33,876 nucleotides of DNA from Symbiodinium natans. Lineage: Eukaryota; Sar; Dinophyceae; Suessiales; Symbiodiniaceae. Under the pieces are notes generated by a model. That model saw only the letters and a program-made list of their open reading frames with translations, was not told the DNA's origin and ran no database searches. Within the stretch, counting starts at the first letter, position 1. Each line of letters starts with the position of its first letter. A program made the translations under genes and the position numbers. The stretch covers positions 342,501 to 376,376 of the forward strand of contig CAJNDS010002289.1 in the NCBI GenBank assembly GCA_905221605.1, read 5' to 3'. Of the stretch, positions 19,556 to 29,644 are shown one piece after another.

Positions 19556-19657
19556 AAAGAGCCCAATACCCTTAATTAAGGAATATACCCTAAATCATAT
19601 TAAGGATCCCTTTACCAAAAAAGGTACATTCCTTGATTAAGGGATATTGGGCTCTTT
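19556..19657. repeat. Inverted repeat, 29-30 bp arms
   Basis: The arm at 19556-19584 (AAAGAGCCCAATACCC...) is the near-exact reverse complement of 19628-19657, with about 43 bases between. It could fold into a long hairpin, or it could be a small MITE-like element. Confidence 0.85.
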
Positions 19658-19977
19658 GGGCTTGTGTGCTCACAGCTCGTGTGCTTGCGGCTGAACTCTC
19701 CATAACCTGGCTACCGTGACTCGTCGGTTCTCCTGGCCTGGCGGTCACGTGCATGTTTGGCTGGTGATATCAAGCCCCCCGGCATCTGAAGGTCCGGGGG
19801 CCTGGACCGCAAGTGGAGGAAGAACCCAGCGCTCCAGTACAAATACCCCAAATCGCACCCTCAAAGCCCTCAACCCTGATGCCCTGCAAGGCCTAAACCC
19901 TAAACCCTAAACACCTAAACCCTACAAACCCCCAAACCCCTAAATAAACCACAGCTGGTGGTGCCTCGTGGCTTCAG

Positions 19978-20037
19978 GACAAAGAGTCCGAGGTTCGCGT
20001 GGAGAAGGACTGCACACCGCTCTCCCAATGGTCCAGG
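19978..20037 (+). CDS. Candidate coding exon with good splice sites
   Basis: GTGGCTTCAG acceptor, 20 codons, then GT donor at 20038; phase 0 in and out. Reads DKESEVRVEKDCTPLSQWSR. Ends exactly where non-coding TTAGGG-like sequence starts. Confidence 0.55.
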
Positions 20038-20289
20038 GTCTTAGGGACTTAGGGGTTTATGCACGCTACGGAACTAGGGGTTTAGTTGCCTTCGGGACTC
20101 AGGGTTGTATATACCCCCTCCTTTCAAGGGTTCTGATGGGCCCTCAATTTGTATACGGTATATAAGGGGTACCCTATTCATACCAAGTTACCATGTAACT
20201 ACCCTTAGCAGTGTACGGCTTTCTGAATGTCAGGCTCCAATGGACGACGTTGCCTCCCCTTCAAGCCCGGAGCCCTTTCAAAACCAACC

Positions 20290-20725
20290 CAGTTTCTAAA
20301 CCCCCTCCCAACACCCCCTAAACCCTAAAGCCCTGCCTTATCCTGGCCCTAAAGCCGCAATCCCTAAACCCTTAAACCCCTAATGAAACCGTAACCCCTG
20401 AACCCCAAACCCCCAAAACTCCGAACCCCCAAGCCCCTAGCCATAAACCCCAAACCCCAAACCCCTAAACCCCTAAACCCCTAAACCCCTAAACCCCTAG
20501 AACCTAAAGCCTAAACCCCCAAACCCTAAACCCTATAAACCCGACAACCCTAAGCCCCCAAACCCTAACCCAACCCCCGAACCCCCAAACCCTAAACCCC
20601 TAAACCCTATGTCCCCAAGCAACCCTGAACCCTAAACCCTAAGCCCCAAAAACCCCCAAAGCCCTAAACCCCAGACCCCAAACTCCAAACCCTAAACCCT
20701 AAACCCTAAACCCTAAACCCTCTGG
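20290..20725 (-). repeat. Long CCCTAAA / CCCCTAAA-derived tract
   Basis: More than 400 bases of CCCTAAA, CCCCTAAA and CCCCAAA variants. It ends at the last strong coiled-coil exon. Confidence 0.85.
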
Positions 20726-20737
20726 ATGGCCACCCAG

Positions 20738-20818
20738 TGCGAGGACCGCTCGGAGGCGATCTCCCGCGCGGCAGAGCAGAGGGTGGAGCTCATGCGAAGC
20801 CTGGAGGAAGAGTATGGG
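20738..20818 (+). CDS. Candidate coding exon; strongly coiled-coil-like (last of the series)
   Basis: CCACCCAG acceptor ends at 20737 and a GT donor begins at 20819, itself part of a TTTAGGG tract. Twenty-seven codons, phase 0 in and out, e.g. EAISRAAEQRVELMRSLEEE. I see no later exon before the minus-strand gene at 21050, so the 3' end of this gene is not located. Confidence 0.55.
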
Positions 20819-21049
20819 GTTTAGGGTTTCGGGTTTAGGGTTTAGGGTTTAGGGTTTACCTGTTAATCCCCCGTTCCAGAAAAAACTGTCCTATTGAAGA
20901 GGCCGGAAAAATCCAGCCGCGCAAAAAATCCGTCCGCTTTGATGATGGTCAGAAACCTATTTCCTGGTGGAAACCAGACACCCCCACAATTCTTCCGGAA
21001 CTCCCTGAAAGGGATTGGGGAGGTAGTTGCTGGTGGGTAAGAAGGCTTG

Positions 21050-22986
21050 CTATGGCATTTGCACGCATGGTTTTCGACTTGACGACGGAGCTGAGTCTTC
21101 ATCGTAAAGCTCCAAGTGTAAGGCCAGGAGATAGCGCTGCACTGTTCTTTGCATGAGCAGCTGACTTCCCACACGCCTACTCAAACGGGCGATCTGGCCG
21201 ATGAAATCCTCGTCCATTTGGACGGAGCTGGATAGGGCATTTTGGCACCATGTGCTGCCACTCCGGCCCGCGAGAAACATGTCTCGGAAGCTGTGGTGGA
21301 GGTAATGTGCCTTTGGCATCATCGGGTATCGAATGCGCCCCTCCTCCAGTGCCCACATTGCTACACGGCTGTACGATGCCAGAAAATGGAGTCCTGCTGC
21401 GCCAGCTCTCTCAGCCTCCGCAGCAGTCATCCAAAAGCCCGAGGAATAGCAGGTCCGGAAGCACACGTTTGCGGCTCGGATGCCAGCCAAAGCTTCTCGG
21501 GTGATCCTAGTGGCTACGTACTGCTGCCCGTTGTTGGACAAGAAATGCTCCAAGAACGACATGAGAATCCTCGTGTCGTTGAACTTGGACCAGGTTCCAG
21601 TCGGGCAGGCCATGGTGCCGGATTCAATGCCAAACAATTCTTTATCCAGCCGTCCACAGTGCAGCTTGAGCTTGGAGACCTCGCGCCAGGCCTCATATGC
21701 ATCGTTGAGCTGCTGCACCCTCGTCTGAAGATTTCCTTGCCCCATGTTTTGCAACACTTCCACTGCAGTGGAAGCGACCATGTGTTTGCCAAGTCCTCCG
21801 TGAAAGTTGTGCCAACAATCGAAGAAAAGACACTGTGGAAGCGTAGTGTCCTCGTCAGAACACCCAAGAGCCCGAAAAAACGGTGGAAGCTCTCGCCACG
21901 GCAAAGAATCATACATTGTGTGAGACCATTCGGGGTGAAGGTTGAAGTTTTCGAACACCACACCGTCAGTCCCTGCCGAGCAAAGCCAACATATGCCATT
22001 GCTCGTACTCTCGCCAGTCTTTTTGGCGACCCTTGCGTAGGATCGCAAAAGGTGCCCAGCTTTAGCAAGGAAAGGGTTGTCCTTAGTTGCTGAGTTCATA
22101 AGCCACCTAAAAAGTGTACACAGCTTTAGTTTTGTAGACAGTATAATATCCCAAAAACTGAAAATGTGTACTCACTCAGCTACTAAGTGTCCCCAGTTAA
22201 GCCCACACATACGGCGTGCCACTGCTGGCCATTGCACCAAAAGCCTTCTGAGGAAAGCCTTCTGTAGGAAGTGGCAATAGCAAAGCCAATGTCATCCCAA
22301 ACAGGCTCAGCGACTTTACCGTACACGGATTTCGGCACAGCAACATGAAGAAAGCGTGACCGAAGACTGCCACCCATGTTTAGTCCCATTCGCTGCGTTC
22401 TGGCGTTGGCGTCATGGGTGTCAAAAAAAAGCTGTGTGCCCTCGCCTACACAGCCCCTCATGGACCATATAAGGATGCCCTTCTTCCTCTTCGACCGGCC
22501 TTCATCGCCATGCGAAAAAATAGGTATAGTCCGCGCAAGATTTAATTTGCCAGCCATAGCCTGCTGAAAAGCCCAATGGTTTGGACACGCCTTTGCGAAG
22601 CGCCGCCACCATTCCAGCAAGTCGCAGGAACCATGCAAAAGGTGAAGTTGGTCTCGTGCAGCCAGAGCAGACATCATCTTGTAGGGATCCAGCCACGGCA
22701 CTTTAATTTCAGAAGGACCAACTCTTAGTCTATCGATGTCCACAGGAAAAGAAACTCCTGCAGATTGAAGCCTTAGAATGCCGATGGATACGAATGATAA
22801 CCGACCAACCCCTACAAGTCACTTAGAAAAATCTGAAAGAATGCTGTCAAAAAGCTCGTTCCAGGCATTGTGCTCCGCACGATGCTTGCTTCCTCTAGCC
22901 AGCCGGCCATGAATCGATTTAGCCGAAGGAGGCGTCGACTCCGCCCGACGTGAGACCGCGTTGTCCCAAACTTGGGCACCAGATGC
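21050..22986 (-). CDS. Gene D: multi-copy dinoflagellate-type protein, possibly DDE-transposase-like
   Basis: Three coding blocks. Block 1 (about 22986-22822) follows a CTCATCCAAG acceptor and reads ...EHNAWNELFDSILSDFSK. Block 2 (22757-22192) has FPVDIDRLRVG and SHGDEGRSKRKKG (Asp at 22504-22506). Block 3 (22081-21050) has CWLC, FFDCWHNFHGGLGKHMVAS (Asp at 21818-21820), MPKAHYLHH and MDEDFIGQIARLSRRV. Blocks 2 and 3 join in phase through a GA-AG intron, giving GLTGDNPFLAKAG. I recall similar proteins in many copies in dinoflagellates. The spaced acidic residues with D..H and PK.H...H resemble DDE transposases of the Plavaka/Tnp2 kind, but this is only an analogy. The block 1/2 junction does not resolve with a standard donor, so the copy may be slightly decayed. 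Confidence 0.65.
22082..22191 (-). other. GA-AG intron of gene D (110 bp)
   Basis: The donor reads GGG|GACACT and the acceptor CTAAG|GAC, so GAC occurs at both boundaries. Removing 110 bases joins the frames in phase 0. Read through, the frame meets TAG TAG at once. GA donors are known for dinoflagellate introns. Confidence 0.6.
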
Positions 22987-22989
22987 CTT

Positions 22990-23640
22990 GGATGAGAAAA
23001 AAACGAGAAACCCTACATATAAACCCTAGATCAACCCTATACGAACCCTGTATTATAAGCCCTACAAACCCTACAAAAACCCTATCAACCCTATATAAAC
23101 TCTGCGTATAAACCCTAAACCCAGGACAGGGGATTGGGCGTTCGAGTGTTGGGTGTAAAGTTTGAAAGGGAGTGCATTTTTGGCTTGAAGCAGTTCAAGT
23201 GCCTTCACAGCCGAACCCTAAAGAAATCCGAAAACCTTTCAGAGAAACCTTTAACCCCCTCCAAAGCACCAAAGCCGCAACCCTAAAGCCCCTCCAACCC
23301 TAAAGCCCTCCAAAGCAACCCGCAATACCCTCCAAAGCAACCCTAAAGCCCTCAAAACAAGCCCTTACCTCTCCGAAGCACCTCCAAAGCAACCCCAATG
23401 CCCCTCCAAAGCAACCCGACAGGCCCTGAAACCTCTAAAGCAACCCTAGAGCCCCGACAGCAAGCCTATAGGCCCCGAAGCCTGGCCTACTTTGCAAACT
23501 ATTGTAAACCCTGCGAACCCCGTCAACTCTCACCCGCAGGCAAGCCCCCACTCTCCAAACCTCACAAAAGCAGGCGTCAGGACCTTTGCAGGGGGATCCG
23601 ATAGGGGTTTTCTAAGTGGGACAGGGGCGAAAGTCAGAAA
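22990..23640. repeat. Decayed telomere-like sequence and CTCCAAAGCAACCC repeats
   Basis: CCCTATAAACC-type units at about 23005-23120. Then about ten irregular copies of a CTCCAAAGCAACCC motif at 23260-23450. No gene recognised. Confidence 0.7.
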
Positions 23641-24062
23641 CTCCGAAAGCTAACCAACACCCCCCACCCTTAAGCTACCACCCTATGTAAGTATTTGCAA
23701 CCCACGCTTATGCCGCTGGCCGTGGGGCGCCCTTCACCAGCTGTCGCGCCACTTGAAGGCGCTGCTGATGGTTGTCACCTGTCATGTTTTGCAAGCTCAC
23801 CACACAACCCCCCCTCTAAAGACCCTTGCAAACCCAAAAAAGCCCACAGTAGGCCGGCGCAAGTACTCTGAACATGTTTTTCTTGCACGAGCGCGAAGTG
23901 TCCCCAAGCTGGCCGGTTTAGAGCACGCATGCCACCCGCCCACGAATCCGCTGCATTCCCCCGCTGAGTGTGTGTGGTTAGAAGTACAAAGCAGCTCGAC
24001 TCGGGCTAAGGGCAGGGTCCGGGCATGAAGGCCCCCTATACATAGCTTTCGCACATGTGCTA
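23641..24062. other. Gap between genes B and D, no gene seen
   Basis: Downstream of the gene B stop codon. Small open frames exist on both strands but none has family features or splice support. Confidence 0.45.
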
Positions 24063-27000
24063 TCACTTGGACCCATTCTTTGCTTTTGCCTTCGCCTTTG
24101 GCGCTTTGGCAGGCTTGGCCTTGGGCCTTGGGTTTGCAGGGTTCGTGCGCTTCAGCTTGTCGATGTCGCGGATTTGGGGCCTCGCAAGAGCAACTAGAAG
24201 CAACACCCATACCTACGTTTGCAATTCTCTCAATGAGTATATAGAGTTTAAGAGGCAGACATGACTTGGTTCTCCTGAGCTGTGGCCTTCGACGCCCTTA
24301 GGTGCAATCTAACCTTGCAAAAACCATGGTTCGATGAGGTTTACATGTATGAGTCAGGATCAAGGAGCTGGAAGCAGGCTTGCTTGATGAGTCCCTGCAT
24401 CTTCTTCCTTATCGCAGGCAGAGTCCTACCCAAAAAAACGATGGGCTGACCCACAGCAACAGTACAAGCAAGGCGCTTAAGATCACCAGACATACCGTGC
24501 GCCGTGTGCTCGGCCAGCAACTCAGCCAACCCATCCCACTGGTTCTCCATGCTTGTGGCCAGGCGGTCCAGCTCGGTTGCATACCTGAACAAAAAGTGGG
24601 TCATTTCCGACCACACAAAGCATCGTGCATACACATATGCCTCAAGTGAGTTGCCTGGTGTGGGTGCTGGAAGGGTCCGGGTTGTAGGGCGCCCTAAGCT
24701 TGCCGGCCAAGTCGTGCATCTTGGACGTTCGGGCAAGAAGATCGCTCATGGCCTTCTCCACAGCCTCGACAGTTTCCTGAAAAGCATGATTGACAGTTTT
24801 GGAGGGAGTTTGGGGTGGGGGGTGGTGCTTCGGGTCTCCACACAAATGCGTGCGCGCACTTAGTGCCTCTGGCCGGAAAGGCTGCGCTTCACCACCCCCC
24901 TCTTCCTCTTCACCAGCCAGGGCTTGCTCAGCATCATCTTCCATGTCGCTGATTAACTCCGCTGCTTCCTTGTCAAGATCTATGGCATCCTGGTCCACTT
25001 GTTTCCTCGAGCCCTGCGTTGTCTTGGAAGTGTCCGTTCCGGTCCATTCATTTTCCACCCAATGCTGAAGCTTCTTGGTGTTGTACTTGTACTTCCTTAT
25101 GGGTAGCAAACTTAGTCTGAACTCAGCAATCCACTCAAAGAAGAACCATGCAGGCCTGCGCAATTGTGGCCTTGTTTTGGTGTACTCCACGATGTCCTTG
25201 ATGTCCGACCTGAGCGGTAGGGTTTAGGGTTTAGGGTTTAGGGTTTAGGGTTATAGGGTTAATTATAGGGTTATAGGGTTTAGGGTTTAGGGCATATAGG
25301 GTTTATAAGGGTTTAGGGTTATAGGGTTCAAGGGTTTAGGGTTTAGGGCATATAGTGTTTATAAGGGTTTAGGGTTTAGGGTTTAGGGTTATAGGGTTAT
25401 AGGGTTATAGGGTTTAGGGTTTAGGGTTTAGGGCATATAGGGTTTATAAGGGTTTAGGGTTTAGGGTTTAGGGTTTAGGGTTATAGGGTTATAGGGTTAT
25501 AGGGTTTAGGGTTTAGGGTTTAGGTTTAGGGTTTCGGATTAGTAGGGTTTATACACAGGGTTTATATAGGGGTTTTGTATAGGGTTTAGGCTCAGGGGAG
25601 CCTGTCAAAGATTGTATTAGACTTGAAGGCTACTGTGCTTGGAAAGGGGCGCGTTCAGCTTCAGAATTGTAGCCATCGCGCTTTCTGTGTACCACCCCGC
25701 TTTGGTTTCCTTGAGCTTGCTTTTCTCCTTCTCGACATACTTGGTCACTGACTTGCGAAAGGCGGCCTAAGTTTGATTTTTGTTTACACACACACACACA
25801 CACGTTTAGGGTTTAGGGTTTGGGGTTTATAGGGCTTAGGGTTTAGGGTTTAGGGTTATACGGTTTAGGGTTTAGGGTTTATAGGGTTTAGGGTTTAGGG
25901 TTTAGGGTTATAGGTTTTAGGGTTTATAGGGTATAGGGTTTAGGGTTTAGGGTTATAGGGTTATAGGGTTATAGGGTTTAGGGGCATATAGGGCTTATAA
26001 GGGTTTAGGGTTTAGGGTTTAGGGTTATATAGGGTCATAAGGTTATAGGGTTATAGGGTTTAGGGTTTAGGGCATATAGGGCTTATAAGGGTTTAGGGTT
26101 TAGGGTCTATAGGGTCTATAGGGTCTATAGGGTTTAGGGTTTAGGGTATAGGGTTTAGGGTTTAGGGTTTAGGGTTTAGGGTTTAGGGTTTAGGGCACAC
26201 GCACACACACACACACACACAAACAAACACACACACACACACACACACACAAGAATGGGGCCCACGCTTGCACACTACAGTGGCTACATTTTTTCGAATG
26301 CGAGAGACTTTGGAGAAGGAGCTCGCGATCAGCATGTCGGCCATGCAGTCTCGATTCGCGGGGTCTTCGTACATCTTTTGGGCGGCTTGACCAGCGCTGG
26401 CTTTCCTCTTGCCACTACCACTACACGCCCGGCGAAGGCGCTGTTCGATGGCCTTTTCAGAGAGAACCTCGGGGAAACACTCAAAGGGGGCACGCGGGTG
26501 TTGGGTCTTGGTTTTGAAAGACATTGTGAAACATGAGACAGGTGTCCTGGCCAGTCTTAGGGTCGTATACCACACCAAACCTTCCACTGTTCAGAACTTG
26601 ACGTGCTGCGCGGTACTTGCCCTTTGCGTCTCGCTCTTCCTCAGACGCTGAAGAGCAATCATTCTCTTCCTCCTTCGGGTCATAGTCATCGTCGCAAACT
26701 GTGGATGGAAAGGAGTAACTGCGGCCGCGCCCACGCAAAGGCGCAGCCACTGGGCGGGCACCCGCAGGCTTGGTCGCCTGGGTCGGGTTGGGGGCATCAT
26801 TCATGGGGCCGGTGGTCTGGGAGTCGGCTTTGCACTGGCTGGGCCGAGGTCGGGCTGCTGTCGATCTGTCGCTGGGCTTCAAACTTGGGCGGGAGGTGCA
26901 CGTACTCGGGGTAGGACTTGTGCCGCGTGTTTCGGCACCTTTCGCCTTCTTCATGTCCATCTTTGCTTGAATCTTTGCAAGCTGCTCTTGCAAATTTTCT

Positions 27001-28622
27001 TGTTCTCGCTTGAGGTCGACATCAGAATCCGAACCTTCTTGAGGTACAGCAGAAATCGGCTTGCGCCGTTTCACATTGTCCTTTACAGTTAAGAGGGCTG
27101 AGAGGTTAGAGGGTTTACAGGGCTTAGAGGTTTATAGGGTGTATAGGGGTTTATGAATAGGGGGTTTGTAAACCCTAAACCCTATTACCCTAGACCTTAT
27201 ATAAACCCTATAAACCCGATTATAAACGCTATGGGTTTTCAAAGGCTTAGGGATCTCAGACTGCTGAGGGAGTGGCGAGTCTTTGGTTGGGGGAACGAGG
27301 GAACCCTGGATCTCCAAAACTCGAGCAGTATATAGGGTGACACCCTATATATAAACCCTATAAACCCTTATAAACCCTAAACCTAAACCCTATATAAACC
27401 CTTATAAACCCTATACCCTTATAAACCCTATACACCTTATAAACCCTAAACCCTATAAACCTTATAAACCTTCTAAACCCCAAAAACCCCAAGACTTTAG
27501 GGTTCATAGTCCCTATATAGGGTTTTGGGGTTTGTAGTTTAGGATTTATATATAAGGTTTATATATAGGGTTTAGGAGTTCATAGTTTTGAATCCCTGAA
27601 GCACACCCTGACTACAGGGTTTAGGGTTTAGGGTTATAGGGTGAAAGGGTTATAGGGTCATAGGGTTATAGGGTTATAGGGTTATAGGGTTATAGGGTTA
27701 TAGGGTTATAGGGTTATAGGGTTATAGGGTTATAGGGTTATAGGGTTTAGGGTTTAGGGCATATAGGGCTTATAAGGGTTTAGGGTTTAGGGCATATAGG
27801 GTTGATAAGGGTTTAGGGTTTAGGGTTTAGGGTTTAGGGTTTAGGGTTTAGGGTTTAGGGTTTAGGGTTTAGGGTTTAGGGTTTAGGGTTTGGGGTTTGG
27901 GGTTTCGGGTTTAGGGTTAAGGGTTAAGGGTTTATAAGGGTTTAGGGTTTGGGGTTTAGGGTTGAGGGTTGAGGGTTTAGGGTTCCCACTGTCCTGCGCA
28001 GGCGCTGGCGCCGGTACTTCTCTCTTTGTGGGCTTGGAGGCAACCTGGGGCTTTGCTGTAGGTCTGGGGAAGAGAAGTTGTGCAAGGGTGGAATTTGGAG
28101 ATGACATGTGCCATTCTGCGTCTTCGGCAGCAGAGTCGAAGCTTTCTCCCAAATTCCGGGCCGGCGTCATGTGCAAAGCCAGATCATCATCACCCTGTGC
28201 GTGGCCTGCTAGCGCAGCCTGCGTGGCACAATAGTAACCACTCCGAACAGAGGTACTAATATCAACACCGACATGAAATTCCTGCGTGACTTCCCAGCTA
28301 CCTGACTTCGAGGCACTGGTTCTCGAACTGGCTCGGCTTCGGGTGGCGGTGCCGTGGGCTCTGGCCCCAATACCGTCATCTCATGTTCGAGTTCCTGCAG
28401 CAAGGGTGCAGAAGGTCGGGGCTGAGGAGTGTGTAGAGGCGACAATTGGAAAGCGTAATGGTTGAACCTAAAGTTTCCGGAGATGCTGTCCTTCAAATGG
28501 CTTTCAAGGGCATCTAGTGGCATCTCTTGTTTGCAAGAGACTAGGTGAGACAGCCCAGCAGCCATTTCGCTGCAGCTCCATTGTCTCGAATGGAGCTGCG
28601 TTGGGCGGGGTTTAGGGGGCAT
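24063..28622 (-). CDS. Gene B: eight-exon gene, about 774 aa, with telomere-repeat introns
   Basis: Exon model: 28622-28302, 28218-27994, 27080-26523, 26467-26309, 25766-25639, 25209-24704, 24654-24345, 24180-24063. All joins keep frame. The ATG at 28622 has an in-frame TGA just upstream. Features in order: a Pro-rich region (exons 1-2); a coiled coil (KREQENLQEQLAKIQAKMD) and acidic patch (exon 3); LSEKAIEQRLRR and SFSK|AAFRKSVTKYVEKEKSK across exons 4-5; RRPAWFFFEWIAEFRL and an acidic EAAELISDMEDDAEQALAG (exon 6); and a Lys/Ala/Pro tail, KPAKAPKAKAKAKNGSK. I recall the exon 4-5 block as part of a multi-copy dinoflagellate family of unknown function. Introns 1, 3, 4 and 7 are GT-AG (83, 55, 542, 164 bp); intron 5 (429) and 6 (49) are GC-AG; intron 2 (about 913, GA-AG) is the least certain. 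Without splicing intron 7, the protein stops at 24341. Confidence 0.68.
25210..25638 (+). repeat. Telomere-repeat intron 5 of gene B
   Basis: The intron is dominated from 25218 to about 25590 by TTTAGGG, TATAGGG and GGGCATATAGGG higher-order units on the plus strand, so the transcript would read CCCUAAA. The acceptor CGCTCAG|G sits only about 10 bases from the array, and the donor is GC at 25638-25637. Higher-order blocks of about 90 bases containing GGGCATATAGGG recur at about 25290, 25345 and 25430. Confidence 0.75.
25767..26308 (+). repeat. Telomere-repeat intron 4 of gene B, with CA microsatellites
   Basis: A 542-base GT-AG intron (donor AAA|GTCTCT, acceptor ACTTAG|GCC). It holds a (CA)n run at 25787-25803, about 390 bases of TTTAGGG/TATAGGG sequence to 26195, and a second (CA)n run at 26197-26250. 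The exons on both sides join in phase 0. Confidence 0.75.
27081..27993. repeat. Telomere-repeat intron 2 of gene B
   Basis: About 900 bases of telomere-like sequence in both orientations: CCCTATAAACC types at 27160-27480, a clean (GGGTTATA)n octamer array of about 12 units at 27655-27745, and a (TTTAGGG)n array at 27800-27895. The proposed boundaries CAG|GAC...AAAG|GAC share GAC, as in gene D's GA-AG intron; other edges are possible. Confidence 0.65.
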
Positions 28623-28779
28623 CCTAGCTCACACTAGTGCACTGGAAGCTTTGCCAGATCTCGGTCCTTCACATATCACACACACAAGCAAAGCATTCTA
28701 GGGGGCGCGGGTTAAGGATAGTGGTGTTTAGAAAAAGTGGCCTTTTCAGAAAAAGTGTCCTCTTGTTGGGTTTGCGTTG

Positions 28780-28930
28780 GGCTTTGGGTACGCTTTTTTC
28801 CCAACATTTTCCCAACATTTTTCCAACAAAGTACGGATTCGGTACGGTTTACGTTTTTTGGGCTACCCCCCCCCCAAAAAACCCAACAAAACCCAACATT
28901 TTGTTGGAAAAATGTTGGGTTCAGAGTACG
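28780..28930. repeat. AACATTTT/CCCAACA repeats and inverted repeat
   Basis: Three tandem CCAACATTTT-like units at 28800-28830. At 28897-28919 CCCAACATTTTGTTGG leads into its own complement, AAAATGTTGGG. A C10A6 run lies at 28866-28881. Possibly a fragment of a dispersed element. Confidence 0.65.
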
Positions 28931-28969
28931 CTATTTTGTGTCCTGTTCAGGTCACCTATTCTTTGGTGC

Positions 28970-29285
28970 ACAAGGTTCCGCGGGAGGGCTCGGGAAGGTT
29001 CCGCGGGAAGGTTCCGCGGAAGCTCGGGAAGGTTCCGCGGGAGGGCTCGGGAAGGTTCCGCGGGAGGGCCCGGAAGGTTCCGCGGAGGGCTCGGGAAGGT
29101 TCCGCGGGAAGTTTCCGCGGAAGCCCGGGAAGGTTCCGCGGGATGGCTCGGGAAGGCTCCGCGGGAAGGTTTCGTGGCGGGGGCCCGCGGGAGGGCTCTC
29201 GGGAAGGTTCTGCGGGAGGGCTCGGGTGCGCGGGAACGCTCTCGGGAGGGTTCCGCGGGAGGGCTCGGGAAGGTTCGCGGAGGCG
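28970..29285. repeat. GC-rich minisatellite with TTCCGCGGGA core
   Basis: About 13 irregular copies of GGAAGGTTCCGCGGGAGGGCTC with deletions. The core TTCCGCGGGA is nearly palindromic. Arg/Gly-rich frames open on both strands follow from the repeat. I recall similar protein-coded repeats in Symbiodiniaceae predictions, so it may be a dispersed repeat family. Confidence 0.8.
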
Positions 29286-29289
29286 TTCT

Positions 29290-29644
29290 TTTTTTGGGCG
29301 TAAACGAACGGACAATTTTGGGACTACAGTCGGCTGCAAAACCACCCTGTGGACCTCGACGCAGCCCCCTTTCAGGGCTCAGGAACGCTTTGTGGGAGGA
29401 CTACTATTCTGGGGTTGCTTCAGAGGAGGGCCAGTACTCGTTTATTAAGGGGTCAGACCTAGGAACGGAAACATTTGCAGGGCCTTTGACACACACAAGG
29501 CGATCGTGCTGCCACTGTGCAAGGGCCTTCAAAGAATCATCCCGGAACATCGCTGTAGCTTTGTAGTTGCAAAGCATGTGTTAAAATGTAACGAAGTGCA
29601 CAGGATGACTCTTCGCACATGCCCTGAATTTGCAAAGATATGGA
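29290..29644. other. Region downstream of gene C, no gene seen
   Basis: Unique sequence between the GC-rich repeat and the gene C stop codon. No convincing frame on either strand. Confidence 0.4.

Noticed and set aside
21242-22093. 283-codon plus-strand frame
   Set aside because: Antisense to gene D, whose minus frame carries CWLC, FFDCWHNFHGG and PK.H motifs and joins in phase to the next exon.
23797-24210. 137-codon minus-strand frame
   Set aside because: Its overlap with 24180-24063 is in a different frame from the gene B tail, and the rest shows no protein-like features.
24341-24343. TAA at 24343-24341 as the end of gene B
   Set aside because: The TAA overlaps a GTAAAC donor. Splicing to 24180 gives an in-phase Lys/Ala-rich tail with its own stop. 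Kept as an alternative only.
28637-29566. 309-codon plus-strand frame and other Arg/Gly-rich frames
   Set aside because: Driven by the GC-rich tandem repeat; frames are open on both strands and no domain is visible.
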